This document shows, in pieces, positions 1 through 7,015 of a stretch of 8,222 bases of DNA. Within the stretch, counting starts at the first letter, position 1. The number at the start of each line of letters is the position of its first letter. The stretch lies in the NCBI GenBank assembly GCA_007123655.1, contig SKKR01000103.1, positions 1-8,222 on the forward strand, in the 5' to 3' direction. Position numbers and translations under genes: made by a program. Below the pieces are notes generated by a model. It had not been told where the DNA came from and searched no databases. It saw nothing but the letters and a program-made list of their open reading frames with translations. Origin of the DNA: Thermomicrobiaceae bacterium (lineage in GTDB: Bacteria > Chloroflexota > Chloroflexia > Thermomicrobiales > Thermomicrobiaceae).

Positions 1-168
1 CACTAACGGCAGTCCGATCAGGTGTGCCGTACGAGCGATTGGAGAGCGGCCACGCCCGTACAGTTCCAGGAGCAGGGCGATGAGATACGCACCGGCCGCG
101 ATCCCGGCGGCGAACATCTCGACATAAACTTCCCAGCCCCAGCCAATCGGAATTTCTCGCAGCATCAT
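1..168 (-). CDS. NrfD-like integral membrane subunit of formate dehydrogenase, N-terminal part (runs off left edge)
   Basis: Only the first 56 codons are present; the reading frame continues past base 1. The product begins MMLREIPIGWGWEVYVEMF, followed by a hydrophobic helix rich in Ala, Leu and Gly at about residues 16-36, then a basic loop (YGRGRSP) and the start of a second hydrophobic stretch. This layout, a short amphipathic start with aromatic residues then tandem membrane helices, fits the NrfD/polysulfide-reductase membrane subunit family and does not resemble the cytochrome b gamma subunit (FdnI) of E. coli formate dehydrogenase-N. NrfD-type subunits anchor the catalytic and iron-sulfur subunits and pass electrons to the quinone pool. 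The ATG at 168 is preferred over the next one at 165: a GGAG at 180-177 lies 8 nt upstream, directly after the beta-subunit stop. The gap to the beta gene is 12 nt, so co-translation in one operon is expected. The family call rests on a short fragment. Confidence 0.75.
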   Translation of the reverse strand, partial: MMLREIPIGWGWEVYVEMFAAGIAAGAYLIALLLELYGRGRSPIARTAHLIGLPLV

Positions 169-180
169 TCGAGCGTCTCC

Positions 181-1032
181 TTACGCCTGGGGCGGGCTAT
201 CTTCGTGCGCGAACTCGGGATCGTCCAGCCGGGTCCCGTTCGCCTCGTCCCGACGACGCATCGGCCCGAGCTTGCGGAACGTGATCGCGCCAAGCACCAC
301 CATGACGATCGCACTGATCGTCCCCATGAACCCTTCGCCGCCGAGACTGTTGCTGGACGGCAATCTGGGCTCCTCTGGCAGCCCGTACCACTCCGGCGGA
401 CCGACTATCAGGAAGAATGCGTTCAGCCCGCCGAGCATCTCTTCCCGTCCGTAGATACTCGCGTCGTCGACTCCCTGCTGGTGAAGGGTTTCCAGCCTGG
501 CATCCGCCTGTTCTCGAAGCTGCTCGATCGGGCCGAACATGATGGAGTCCGTCGGGCAGGCCTGCGCGCAGGCAGGAATCATCCCGGCTTGCATGCGGTC
601 GTAGCAGAGCGTGCATTTCATAGCCGTGTTGTTGACCGGGTTGATGTCGATCACGTCGAACGGGCAGGCGGGAATGCAGGCACGGCAACCGTTGCAGACC
701 TCGGACTGGATGACCACGGTGTCAAACTCTGTCCGGATGATCGCGCCGGTCGGGCAGACCTCGAGACAACCGGCTTGCACACAGTGCTTGCAGACGTCGC
801 TCATCATCAGCCAGCGGCCGTGCTCCCGGTCTTCCGAGAAATCCTCCACGAAGCGGACATGGCGCCAGGTCGTGCCGTCAAGCGTTCCGGTGTTGTCGTA
901 GCTGTTTCCGCTGAGCAGCGGTGCTCCGCCTTCGTTGGCCGGCAACTGATTCCACTGCTTGCAGGCAACTTCACACGCCTTGCAGCCGATGCAGACGGTA
1001 ACGTCCGTGAAGAATCCCATTGGTTCAGCCAT
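181..1032 (-). CDS. fdhB: Formate dehydrogenase beta subunit, four [4Fe-4S] clusters and C-terminal membrane helix
   Basis: This 283-residue protein is the electron-transfer subunit linking the molybdenum/tungsten active site of FdhA to the membrane subunit. Sixteen cysteines fall in four ferredoxin-type groups: C14, C17, C20, C24; C81, C84, C89, C93; C113, C116, C119, C123; and C140, C143, C155, C159. This is the arrangement of FdnH/HybA/DmsB-type subunits. Near the C-terminus, residues 236-252 form one hydrophobic segment followed by RKLGPMRRR, a positively charged stop that would put the tail in the cytoplasm and the clusters outside, as in FdnH. There is no signal peptide, so export would be by piggy-back on the TAT signal of FdhA. 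The ATG at 1032 has a GAGG 5 nt upstream and lies 24 nt after the fdhA stop. The function is secure from the cysteine pattern and the neighbours; the exact symbol varies between genomes. Confidence 0.95.
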   Translation of the reverse strand: MAEPMGFFTDVTVCIGCKACEVACKQWNQLPANEGGAPLLSGNSYDNTGTLDGTTWRHVRFVEDFSEDREHGRWLMMSDVCKHCVQAGCLEVCPTGAIIRTEFDTVVIQSEVCNGCRACIPACPFDVIDINPVNNTAMKCTLCYDRMQAGMIPACAQACPTDSIMFGPIEQLREQADARLETLHQQGVDDASIYGREEMLGGLNAFFLIVGPPEWYGLPEEPRLPSSNSLGGEGFMGTISAIVMVVLGAITFRKLGPMRRRDEANGTRLDDPEFAHEDSPPQA

Positions 1033-1056
1033 AGCTGCCTCGCTCCCGCTCCCGCG

Positions 1057-4000
1057 TCAGGCCGGTTCGATATCGCACATGAATGCCTTGCCCTCGTGAA
1101 TGGACACGTTCGGGTCGCCGACCAGCGACGTGAGATCGTTTGTCGCCTCGCCGGTGACGACGCCCATGTATCCCCAGTGGAACGGCATTCCGACGCAGTG
1201 CACGACGTTGCCGTCAATGACCAGCGGTCTGAGCCTGCGGGTCACCAGTGCCTTTGCACGAATTGACCCGCGCGGCGTCGTAATCCGGACCCAATCCGTG
1301 TTTCCAATGCCTCTGTCGCGGGCAAGTTCTTCACTCATCTCGATGAACAGCTCGGGTTGCAGCTCGGAGAGCCACGGTAGCCAGCGGGTCATTACCCCGG
1401 AGAGGTGATGCTCGGTGAGTCGATACGTGGTGATGACGTAAGGGAAGTTGGGATCTCCCGGGGTAATCATCTCGTTCCCCTCGGCCGGCCAGTACTTGGT
1501 CAGCGGATTCTTGTCTTGCTGGTAAAGCGGGTTTTCGATCGGTGATTCTGCCGCCTCGTAGTGCGTCGGGAGGGGACCGTCGATCATGCCGGTTGGCGTG
1601 AACAGCCAGCCTTTCCCGTCTCCCATCATGATGAACGGGTCAGTCCCCGAGTGGGCGTCCAGGCCGATGCCTTCTGGATCTGCCTCCGCGCCCGGCGGCT
1701 TGTCCAGCGTGAAATCAGGCGAATCGTATCCGGTCCATCTGCCCTCGTCTTCATCCCACCAGACCCATCGCTTTCGCTCGGACCAGGGGTTCCCTTCGGG
1801 ATCGGCGGACGCCCGGTTGTAGAGAATTCGCCGGTTGTCCGGCCAGGAGAACGCCCAGTTCTGGTGACTTCCCGGCGTATCGATCGGGTCTGGTTCTCGC
1901 CGTCTCGCCCGGTTCTCATCCGGGCTGGGAAAGATCCCGCAGTAGATCCACGATGCGCAGGTCGTGGAACCGTCGTCACGAAGCTCCGCAAAACCCCTCA
2001 GATGTTGATCAGGGTCATCCGTCAGGTAGCCATTGATCTCTTTCAGGATCTTCTCCGTGTCCGGCTCACCCTGGATCCGGGTGTCGTCCGGATACTCGCC
2101 AGGGTCGTAGTCGAAATCCCAGAGGAGGTTCTGAAACCCTTCGTCCCTCGGGTCGTCACTGTCCTCGTAAAGCGCCTTGAGCCTGAGCGCCAGTTGATGG
2201 GTGAACCACTCGTCAGAACGGCAGTCACCGGGCGGGTCCGCGGCTTTTTCGTGCCACTGAACCCAGCGCTGGGTGTTGGTGAAGCTTCCGCCCATTTCAC
2301 CAACTGCTGCAGAGGGAATGAAAAAGACTTCCGTGTCGATTTCCTCCGGGCTTATCTCTCCGTTCTGGACTTCCGGAGCGGCGTACCAGAATGCGGCACT
2401 CTCCGTCTCGAAGATGTCTTTGACGACCAGCCAGCGCAGGTTGCGCATCGCCGCTCGTTCGAACTTGCCATTGAGCGAAGTCGCTGGATTCTGTCCCATG
2501 CAGAAGAACCCCTGAATCTCGCCGCGGGTCATTCGGACCATCGACGCCATGTGAGAGAAATCGCCGGTGATCTTGGGATGCCAGTCCCAGCCAAAATCGT
2601 TCTCCTCGGTGGCAGCATCGCCGTACATCGACTTCATGTAGCTAACAAGGAACGACGGCAGGTTCGCCCAGTACCCGGTGGGTTGCATCTCATTCAAAAT
2701 GTAGTTCTTCATCGACTCGTGCGGTGACAGGGTCGTCGGGTGCGGCATATATCCATGGATGCTGTGGTACAGGGTGGGAACATCTGTGGACCCCTGAATG
2801 GTTGCGTGGCCTCGCAGCGCGAGGATTCCACCGCCGGGGCGTCCGATATTGCCGAGTAACAACTGGAGCAGCGCCGCGCAGCCGATCATCTGCACGCCTT
2901 TGGTGTGTTGCGTCCACGCGACGGCGTAACAGAACGCGGCGGTTCGTTCCGCTCCGGAGTTCTCGGTCAGCGCCTCCGCCACCTCAAGAAACTTGTCCTG
3001 TGGGCAGCCGGTGATGCGCTCGACCATCTCCGGGGTATAGCGTGAGAAATGCCGGCGAATGATCTGGAACACACAGTTCGGATCTTCCAACGACGGGTCT
3101 TCCTCAGGCATGCCGTCCGGGCGCTTGTAGCGAATCAGATCATCGAACGGCGGACCGTCCGGAGCCTGCTCGAAGTACGGTCCGGCGACGGAGTCCGGCA
3201 AATCATTCTCATCATCATCGTCGTCTTCGACTTCGCCGGCTTCCTCGGCGTCTGCCTGGCGTCCGGAACGCGTCTGAGGGAATCCCCGGTACTGCCAGGT
3301 ATCGGTTTCATAATCGAATTCGAACCCGTTGATCGGGTCGCCGAGATACTCGACCAGCCCGGAGAACACGCCGTCCAGGTCTTCCGTGTCCTGGAAGTCG
3401 TCGTCGATGATCGTGGCCGCGTTGGTGTAGTTGACGACATAGTCGTGGAAGTAGAGGTCGTTTTCAATGACGTAGTTGATCAGCCCGCCAAGGAACGCGA
3501 TGTCGGTTCCGGGCCTGATCGGCGCGTAGATGTCAGCCATTGCGGACGTTCGAGTAAACCGGGGGTCGACGCTGATGATCGTCGCGCCGGCGCGTTTGGC
3601 TTCCATCACCCAGCGAAACGCAACCGGGTGGTTCTCAGCCATGTTGGAACCTTCAATGACGATGCAGTCAGAGTCTCTCAGGTTCTCCGCGAACGTCGTC
3701 GCTGCGCCGCGTCCCATTCTCGCCCCCAGACCGGGGACGCTGGAGCTGTGTCATATACGGGCCTGGTTCTCGATCGCAACGACGCCCAACCCCCGCATCA
3801 GTTTCTGGTGAATGTGGTTCCACTCGTTCGCCATCGTGGCGCCGCCGAGGGTGAAGATCGCCGGCGTGAAGTTGGCAAGCTTGGTGACTTCGTTCCCCTC
3901 GTCGTCGACGCCTTCCCACTGCTCGATGAAGGTTTCGTCGCGGGCTTCCTTGACCAGTTCCGCGATACGATCCATCGCCTCGTCGAGATCCCAGACTTCC

Positions 4001-4356
4001 CACTCGGTCGCACCTGGTGAACGATGGAGCACGTTCGTGATGCGGTTCGGATTCACATGAAGCTGGAACGTTGCGGCACCTTTGGGGCAAAGGGTGCCGA
4101 CGTTGACCGGGCTCTCCGGGTTTCCTTCGATGTTGACGATCTGGCCATCCTCAACGTGGACCAGCGTCCCGCAGCCGACGGCGCAGTAGGGGCAGATGCT
4201 CGGATATGCCTGGGCCCCGCGGATACGCAGTTCAGTCGCGAGGGCGCGTTTCGTCCCGAGGTCCACCCCGAGGCTTGTCAGCGAACCCGCAGCAGTTCCC
4301 GCCGCGAGCAATCCGGACTGCTTGAGAAAGGTACGACGGGTCGACTTCACCGCCAT
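1057..4356 (-). CDS. fdhA: Selenocysteine-containing formate dehydrogenase, catalytic alpha subunit (TGA at 3751-3753 read as Sec)
   Basis: The catalytic subunit oxidises formate to CO2 at a bis-pterin molybdenum or tungsten centre. Reading in-frame TGA 3753-3751 as selenocysteine gives 1099 residues, close to FdnG/FdoG (about 1015) plus an insertion. The N-terminus has a textbook twin-arginine signal, TRRTFLK at residues 6-12, a hydrophobic stretch, and a likely signal-peptidase site after A38-L39-A40. C55, C58, C62 and C90 (Cx2Cx3Cx27C) bind a [4Fe-4S] cluster. Sec202 lies in the context NQARI-Sec-H, matching NQARV-Sec-H of E. coli FdnG. Later landmarks are HPVAFRWVMEAKRAGA, LLLGNIGRPGGGI and, at the C-terminus, the molybdopterin-dinucleotide-binding domain with GMPFHWGYMG. 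An acidic linker with five Asp (378-382) is extra relative to E. coli. I chose ATG 4356 because GGAG lies 7 nt upstream; GTG 4359 would leave only 4 nt. It is the first gene of the fdh operon. A conventional gene caller would report two fragments, 3751-4359 and 1057-3717. Confidence 0.95.
3721..3753 (-). promoter_or_regulatory. SECIS element with recoded TGA (selenocysteine insertion) in fdhA
   Basis: On the minus strand the TGA (3753-3751) is followed after exactly 11 nt by a 7-bp stem, C3739-C3733 with G3727-G3721 (six Watson-Crick pairs and one U-G), closed by the five-base loop GGUCU at 3732-3728. The E. coli fdhF SECIS also has a GGUCU-type apical loop and the same 11-nt distance between UGA and the minimal SelB-binding hairpin, so SelB recognition is expected. 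A possible short lower stem joins UCC (3744-3742) to GGA (3714-3712). Together with the NQARI-Sec-H protein context and uninterrupted homology on both sides, this makes recoding far more likely than a nonsense mutation. Confidence 0.93.
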
Positions 4357-4460
4357 CACGTCACTCCATTCGATGCGTTTCCCGTTGCCACAACGTTTCT
4401 TGATCAGAAGCGCAGGAGCCTTCGGCAGCGCACCAGGCGACGTGGCGCTCCATCCTCACC

Positions 4461-4469
4461 TGGATGCAT
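4461..4469. promoter_or_regulatory. TGGATGCAT, same core as the 6992-7007 palindrome (possible operator)
   Basis: TGGATGCAT here is identical to nine bases of the perfect palindrome at 6992-7007. Here the right half continues GTGC in place of CCACT, so the symmetry is partial. It lies about 105 nt upstream of the fdhA start, where a regulator could act. A 9-base match can arise by chance, and the link rests on the match and its placement alone. Confidence 0.25.
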
Positions 4470-4473
4470 GTGC

Positions 4474-4491
4474 GCGATTTCCGCGATTTCC
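4474..4491. repeat. Two tandem copies of GCGATTTCC
   Basis: The 9-bp unit GCGATTTCC occurs twice head to tail with no mismatch. On the coding strand of fdhA it reads GGAAATCGC twice, 118-135 nt upstream of the start codon. Direct repeats of nearly one helical turn can be activator-binding sites, and this one lies next to the TGGATGCAT element. Function is unproven. Confidence 0.4.
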
Positions 4492-4529
4492 CGCTTCGTG
4501 TAACAAGGTTTGTCGCGCTCCCAGCGGGT

Positions 4530-4544
4530 CGATAACCGGTATCG
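4530..4544. repeat. Short inverted repeat CGATA-N5-TATCG
   Basis: Perfect 5-bp arms flank the centre ACCGG, upstream of the fdhA leader. It could be an operator half-site pair, but arms this short are common by chance. Confidence 0.25.
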
Positions 4545-4627
4545 TGTTCCCTGCGCACGAGGTGTGCCGCGAGGTTTGCCGGCGATCTCAGTCTGAGAGG
4601 GGATTCAAACGAGAACCGGTGATGGGT

Positions 4628-4642
4628 CTCCTGGATCAGGAG
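4628..4642 (-). terminator. Weak hairpin after the cyclase gene, possible terminator
   Basis: CTCCTG (4628-4633) and CAGGAG (4637-4642) form a 6-bp stem with a three-base loop, 14 nt beyond the cyclase stop; a bulged GGT/ACC extension is possible. There is no T-run right after it on the minus strand, so it is a poor intrinsic terminator. It may only weakly separate the catabolic operon from fdhA. Confidence 0.25.
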
Positions 4643-4655
4643 TGAACCGAGTTGC

Positions 4656-5453
4656 TTATCGGTCGTCGATGATTGCCACCGGCCGCACAGGGGACCCCGT
4701 GGCACCGACGAACTTGAGCGGTAGACAGATGAGTGTGAAGCGAGCGGAACCGGCGCGCGCGAGCTCTTCGAGATTGAGATTCTCGATGATGAACACGCCT
4801 CGCCTTGCCAGCAGTATCAGGTGGCCGGGCAGGTGGCAGCCGTATTCCTCGTCGAACCGTCCGATGACGTCCCACGCCATCGTGTCAGCGCCGACCGCGA
4901 TGACCCCCTGATCGGCGAGCCACTCCGACGCCCGTGCTTCAACACCGGGGCCCGCGAGATAGGAGGGCTCATCGTCCCACCGTTGGGCGTTTCCGGTCCG
5001 AACCAGTACGACATCTCCTGACTGAATGGATACACCTTGACTCTCGCAGCACGCCATCAGCTCGTCACGCGAGATCAGGTATTCCTGCTCGAGAACCGGA
5101 ACGCCGAGCAGCGCCGGGACATCCAGAAGCACGGCGGGTCCGACGATCGGCGGGATCTCCTCCACCGCGTGCCTGGAGAACCCACCGTGCTTCTCGGCGT
5201 CCCTGACCGGAATGCCACCGCAGAGGGTCAGATGTTCCGCCTGATGACAAAGCGCGTCGATATGCGTGCCGGCGTGCTCCATACAGATGATCATTCCGGA
5301 GGCGCTGGATCGCGCGCCGGTGTTTTCCGGGTCGTACGTGTCGGTATGCCGGCGGTGCAGGGCGTAATAGTAGCCCGGCTTGTGGCTGTCGATCACCGGC
5401 ATTCCGGTGGTTCTGGGCTGTTCCAGATCGATGATCCGTCCGGTGTTCATCAT
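4656..5453 (-). CDS. Cyclase family metal-dependent hydrolase (kynurenine formamidase-like)
   Basis: The 265-residue product matches the putative cyclase family (PF04199), which includes bacterial arylformamidase KynB, isatin hydrolase and polyketide-cyclase-like hydrolases. The signature HAGTHIDALCH carries the expected metal ligands at H60, H64, D66 and H70; the often-seen Pro of HxGTHxDxPxH is Leu, as in many members annotated only as cyclase family protein. Further family hallmarks are GPAVLLDV, VLVRTGN, GADTMAWD (188-195) and LPGHLILLARRGVFIIENL with H211 and E224. It has no signal peptide, so it is cytoplasmic. ATG 5453 is preferred over GTG 5462 because GGCGGTGATC upstream matches 9 of 10 bases of the anti-Shine-Dalgarno complement at good spacing. 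GTG 5462 would overlap the upstream stop as GTGA. In either case the gene is tightly coupled to the oxidoreductase before it. Family is secure; the substrate is unknown. Confidence 0.88.
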   Translation of the reverse strand: MMNTGRIIDLEQPRTTGMPVIDSHKPGYYYALHRRHTDTYDPENTGARSSASGMIICMEHAGTHIDALCHQAEHLTLCGGIPVRDAEKHGGFSRHAVEEIPPIVGPAVLLDVPALLGVPVLEQEYLISRDELMACCESQGVSIQSGDVVLVRTGNAQRWDDEPSYLAGPGVEARASEWLADQGVIAVGADTMAWDVIGRFDEEYGCHLPGHLILLARRGVFIIENLNLEELARAGSARFTLICLPLKFVGATGSPVRPVAIIDDR

Positions 5454-5458
5454 GGAGA

Positions 5459-6847
5459 TCACCGCCGCCAGATACGCTGTGCCAGCGGCGGCTTGTCCGG
5501 GTAGCGTCCCGTTTCCTCTGCCTGTCGCTCGATGCGTTGCAAGCTCTTGCGGACAAAGGTCGCCCCGGCCCAGCGAATTGGCTCCGGTTCCCAGTCCGGA
5601 GACTGGTGCCGGGTCATCGGCAGTTCGGTCAGTTCGCTTGACTTGCCGGTTATGAGGTCCGCCAGAATACGCCCGGAAAGATTGGACGTGGCGACGCCTT
5701 CGCCCGTGTACCCGCGAGCGGTTGCGAGGCCGGCTCCCGGGTTGTATGCCATTCGAGGCATCCGGTCTCGAGGAACGCCGAGTACGCCGCCCCAGGCGTG
5801 GGTGAACCGCACGCCCTTGAGTCGCAGGAGCGGGAACCAGTCATACGCGCTTTCCCGGGAATGCTGGAAAATCGCTTCCTGCCGGTCGAGTTCATCCGTG
5901 ATCTTCGACCCGTATGGATACACCGAGCGATATGCGCCGAATGCGATTCGTCCGTCGATCGTCTTGTTGAGGTAACCGCCACGCGTTCCGCCGCCGGTCA
6001 CCACCCCGCGGTCCTGCCAGCCAATGCGCTCCCACATCTCGTCGCCCAGCGGTTCCGTGATCACCATATGTGAGGTTGTCGGGATGATCTGTCGTTCGAG
6101 CTTCGGCAGCCGGGAGAGGTAAGCCTCCCCCGCAAGAACGATGACGTTGGCCCAGACATCCCCTCGATCCGTGATCAGACGGGGTTTGGGGGACAATTCA
6201 TAGTCGCGAACAAAGGTCTGTTCGTAGATTGTCACGCCATGGCGTTCGACAGCGCGTGCCAGCCCGCGAGCAAGCGCCGCCGGCTGAACCGATGCCCCAT
6301 GCTTGCTCCAGATGGCGCCGACTGCGTTGTGGACGCGGATGTGCTCCCGTAACTCTTCGGCGTTTAGCAGCCGGTAATTGTCTTCCAGCCCGAGCCGCTT
6401 GAATACGTCCAGTTCTTCCTGATGGCCCGCGAGCAGGTGCGGGGCACGAGCGATATCGAAGGTTCCGGGCTTGACGAAGTTTGACGGGATGTCTTCCGCG
6501 GCCGAGACGCGCCCGACCTCGTCAACAGAGGTGTACATCTGCTGGTAGACGGCGCGAGCAGCGTCGACACCGTAGGTGTTGATCAGGCGCTCCGTGGGGC
6601 ACGGGAATCCGGCGACGCACCATCCACCGTTTCTGCCCGACGCGCCGAATCCCGCGATCTCTGCCTCGACGATGGCGATCCGAAGGGACGGATCGACCTG
6701 CGAAAGGTAGTACGCTGTCCAGAGTCCGGAGAAGCCAGCGCCGAGAATCGCCACATCCACGTGAACGGAACCATCGAGCGGTGGTCTGGGTGTCAGATCA
6801 TCCTGAGCGTGTTCCAGCCAGAAGCTGTAGCCGGCATAGTTCTTCAC
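5459..6847 (-). CDS. FAD-dependent oxidoreductase, DAO family (amine or amino-acid oxidase/dehydrogenase type)
   Basis: The 462-residue protein has an N-terminal FAD-binding Rossmann fold: AILGAGFSG (GxGxxG at 36-41) with acidic E61 at the end of the second strand, followed by GASGRNGG (68-75), the flavin-contacting motif of the PuuB/OrdL-like branch of the DAO family. The C-terminal half has THAWGGVLGVPRDRMP (349-364) and GYTGEGVATSNLSGR (379-393), the usual second FAD-contacting segment. Length is normal for the family (430-480). Members oxidise secondary or primary amines or N-substituted amino acids to imines, with O2 or another acceptor; the substrate cannot be read from sequence. No signal peptide. 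Translation starts at GTG 6847 with GGAGG 5 nt upstream. The next gene begins within or next to the stop codon, so this is the first gene of a two-gene unit with the cyclase-like hydrolase, suggesting oxidation followed by hydrolysis in a nitrogen-compound breakdown route. Confidence 0.92.
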   Translation of the reverse strand: MKNYAGYSFWLEHAQDDLTPRPPLDGSVHVDVAILGAGFSGLWTAYYLSQVDPSLRIAIVEAEIAGFGASGRNGGWCVAGFPCPTERLINTYGVDAARAVYQQMYTSVDEVGRVSAAEDIPSNFVKPGTFDIARAPHLLAGHQEELDVFKRLGLEDNYRLLNAEELREHIRVHNAVGAIWSKHGASVQPAALARGLARAVERHGVTIYEQTFVRDYELSPKPRLITDRGDVWANVIVLAGEAYLSRLPKLERQIIPTTSHMVITEPLGDEMWERIGWQDRGVVTGGGTRGGYLNKTIDGRIAFGAYRSVYPYGSKITDELDRQEAIFQHSRESAYDWFPLLRLKGVRFTHAWGGVLGVPRDRMPRMAYNPGAGLATARGYTGEGVATSNLSGRILADLITGKSSELTELPMTRHQSPDWEPEPIRWAGATFVRKSLQRIERQAEETGRYPDKPPLAQRIWRR

Positions 6848-6913
6848 GTTGACCTCCGTTTGCCCGGACCATCAGCTCGCGCGGATCAGACGGGCTGTTT
6901 TCGCGTTCGCGGC

Positions 6914-6922
6914 AGTATAGCA
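6914..6922 (-). promoter_or_regulatory. Extended -10 promoter element for the oxidoreductase-cyclase operon
   Basis: On the minus strand the sequence reads TGCTATACT, an extended -10 (TGn plus TATACT, 5 of 6 to TATAAT). No good -35 is found at 16-18 bp spacing (GCTATT at 17 bp), which is tolerated by extended -10 promoters or would require an activator. Transcription would begin about 60 nt upstream of the GTG at 6847. Confidence 0.5.
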
Positions 6923-6986
6923 GGAGATGAAGGTTGAATAGCTCCCGGGCTGGCCACGTTTACCGTGCATTCGGCGATCACATCGC

Positions 6987-7015
6987 TTTACAGTGGATGC
7001 ATCCACTCTTAAACT
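6987..7015 (+). promoter_or_regulatory. Sigma70-like promoter for the SnoaL-like gene
   Basis: TTTACA (6987-6992, 5 of 6 to TTGACA) and TAAACT (7010-7015, 4 of 6 to TATAAT) are separated by the ideal 17 bp. A transcript starting near 7022 gives a leader of about 40 nt before ATG 7063. This supports that start and argues against the longer open frame that begins at 6934. Confidence 0.6.
6992..7007. promoter_or_regulatory. Perfect 16-bp palindrome AGTGGATGCATCCACT, probable repressor operator
   Basis: All 16 bases are self-complementary, with no central spacer. It fills the spacer of the plus-strand promoter and overlaps the last base of the -35, a classic place for a repressor that blocks RNA polymerase. 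A palindrome with this kind of core would suit a dimeric helix-turn-helix regulator, possibly of the GntR/FCD type, but no regulator gene lies in the window. The site is about 70 bp upstream of the minus-strand -10, so it could also affect the divergent operon. Confidence 0.65.

Larger units (their letters stand above)
4357..4655. other. Intergenic region between the cyclase gene and fdhA
   Basis: This 299-base stretch holds no gene I can support: the open frames across it (for example minus 4361-4705 and plus 4196-4645) run into the neighbouring genes out of frame and have basic, low-complexity translations. It should contain the fdhA promoter and leader, but I find no convincing sigma70 pair or sigma54 -24/-12 motif on the minus strand. 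It contains several small symmetrical or repeated elements, listed separately: a hairpin at 4628-4642, an inverted repeat at 4530-4544, a 9-bp tandem repeat at 4474-4491 and a sequence at 4461-4469 shared with the palindrome at 6992-7007. I searched by eye for a selC-like tRNA here because of the selenoprotein and saw none. Confidence 0.6.

Noticed and set aside
22..1266. Long plus-strand open frame (about 414 codons) opposite fdhB and the end of fdhA
   Set aside because: It is antisense to genes with clear iron-sulfur and molybdoenzyme motifs, spans three of them, has an Arg/Ala/Val/His-rich translation without domain features, and is a normal by-product of GC-rich codon bias.
1561..2727. 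Plus-strand open frame of about 388 codons inside fdhA
   Set aside because: Shadow of the fdhA coding strand; no recognisable motif and no convincing ribosome site. The same holds for 3049-4020.
1057..3717. Separate 886-residue protein starting at ATG 3717
   Set aside because: The ATG is an internal Met of fdhA (residue 214) just after the SECIS stem; homology continues upstream through the Sec codon, so this is not an independent gene.
3751..4359. fdhA as a pseudogene broken by a nonsense mutation
   Set aside because: The TGA sits exactly at the known Sec position, is followed by a SECIS hairpin, and the remaining 897 codons have no other disruption.
4561..4655. A tRNA or selC-like gene, suggested by GATTCAAAC and GGTTCTCGTTTGAATCC on either strand
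   Set aside because: No acceptor stem, no paired T-arm and no anticodon arm with TCA could be assembled around these bases.
4361..4705. Minus-strand open frame of 114 codons between the cyclase gene and fdhA
   Set aside because: It overlaps the end of the cyclase gene out of frame, has low-complexity Arg/Ser-rich composition and no ribosome site, and contains the region's repeats.
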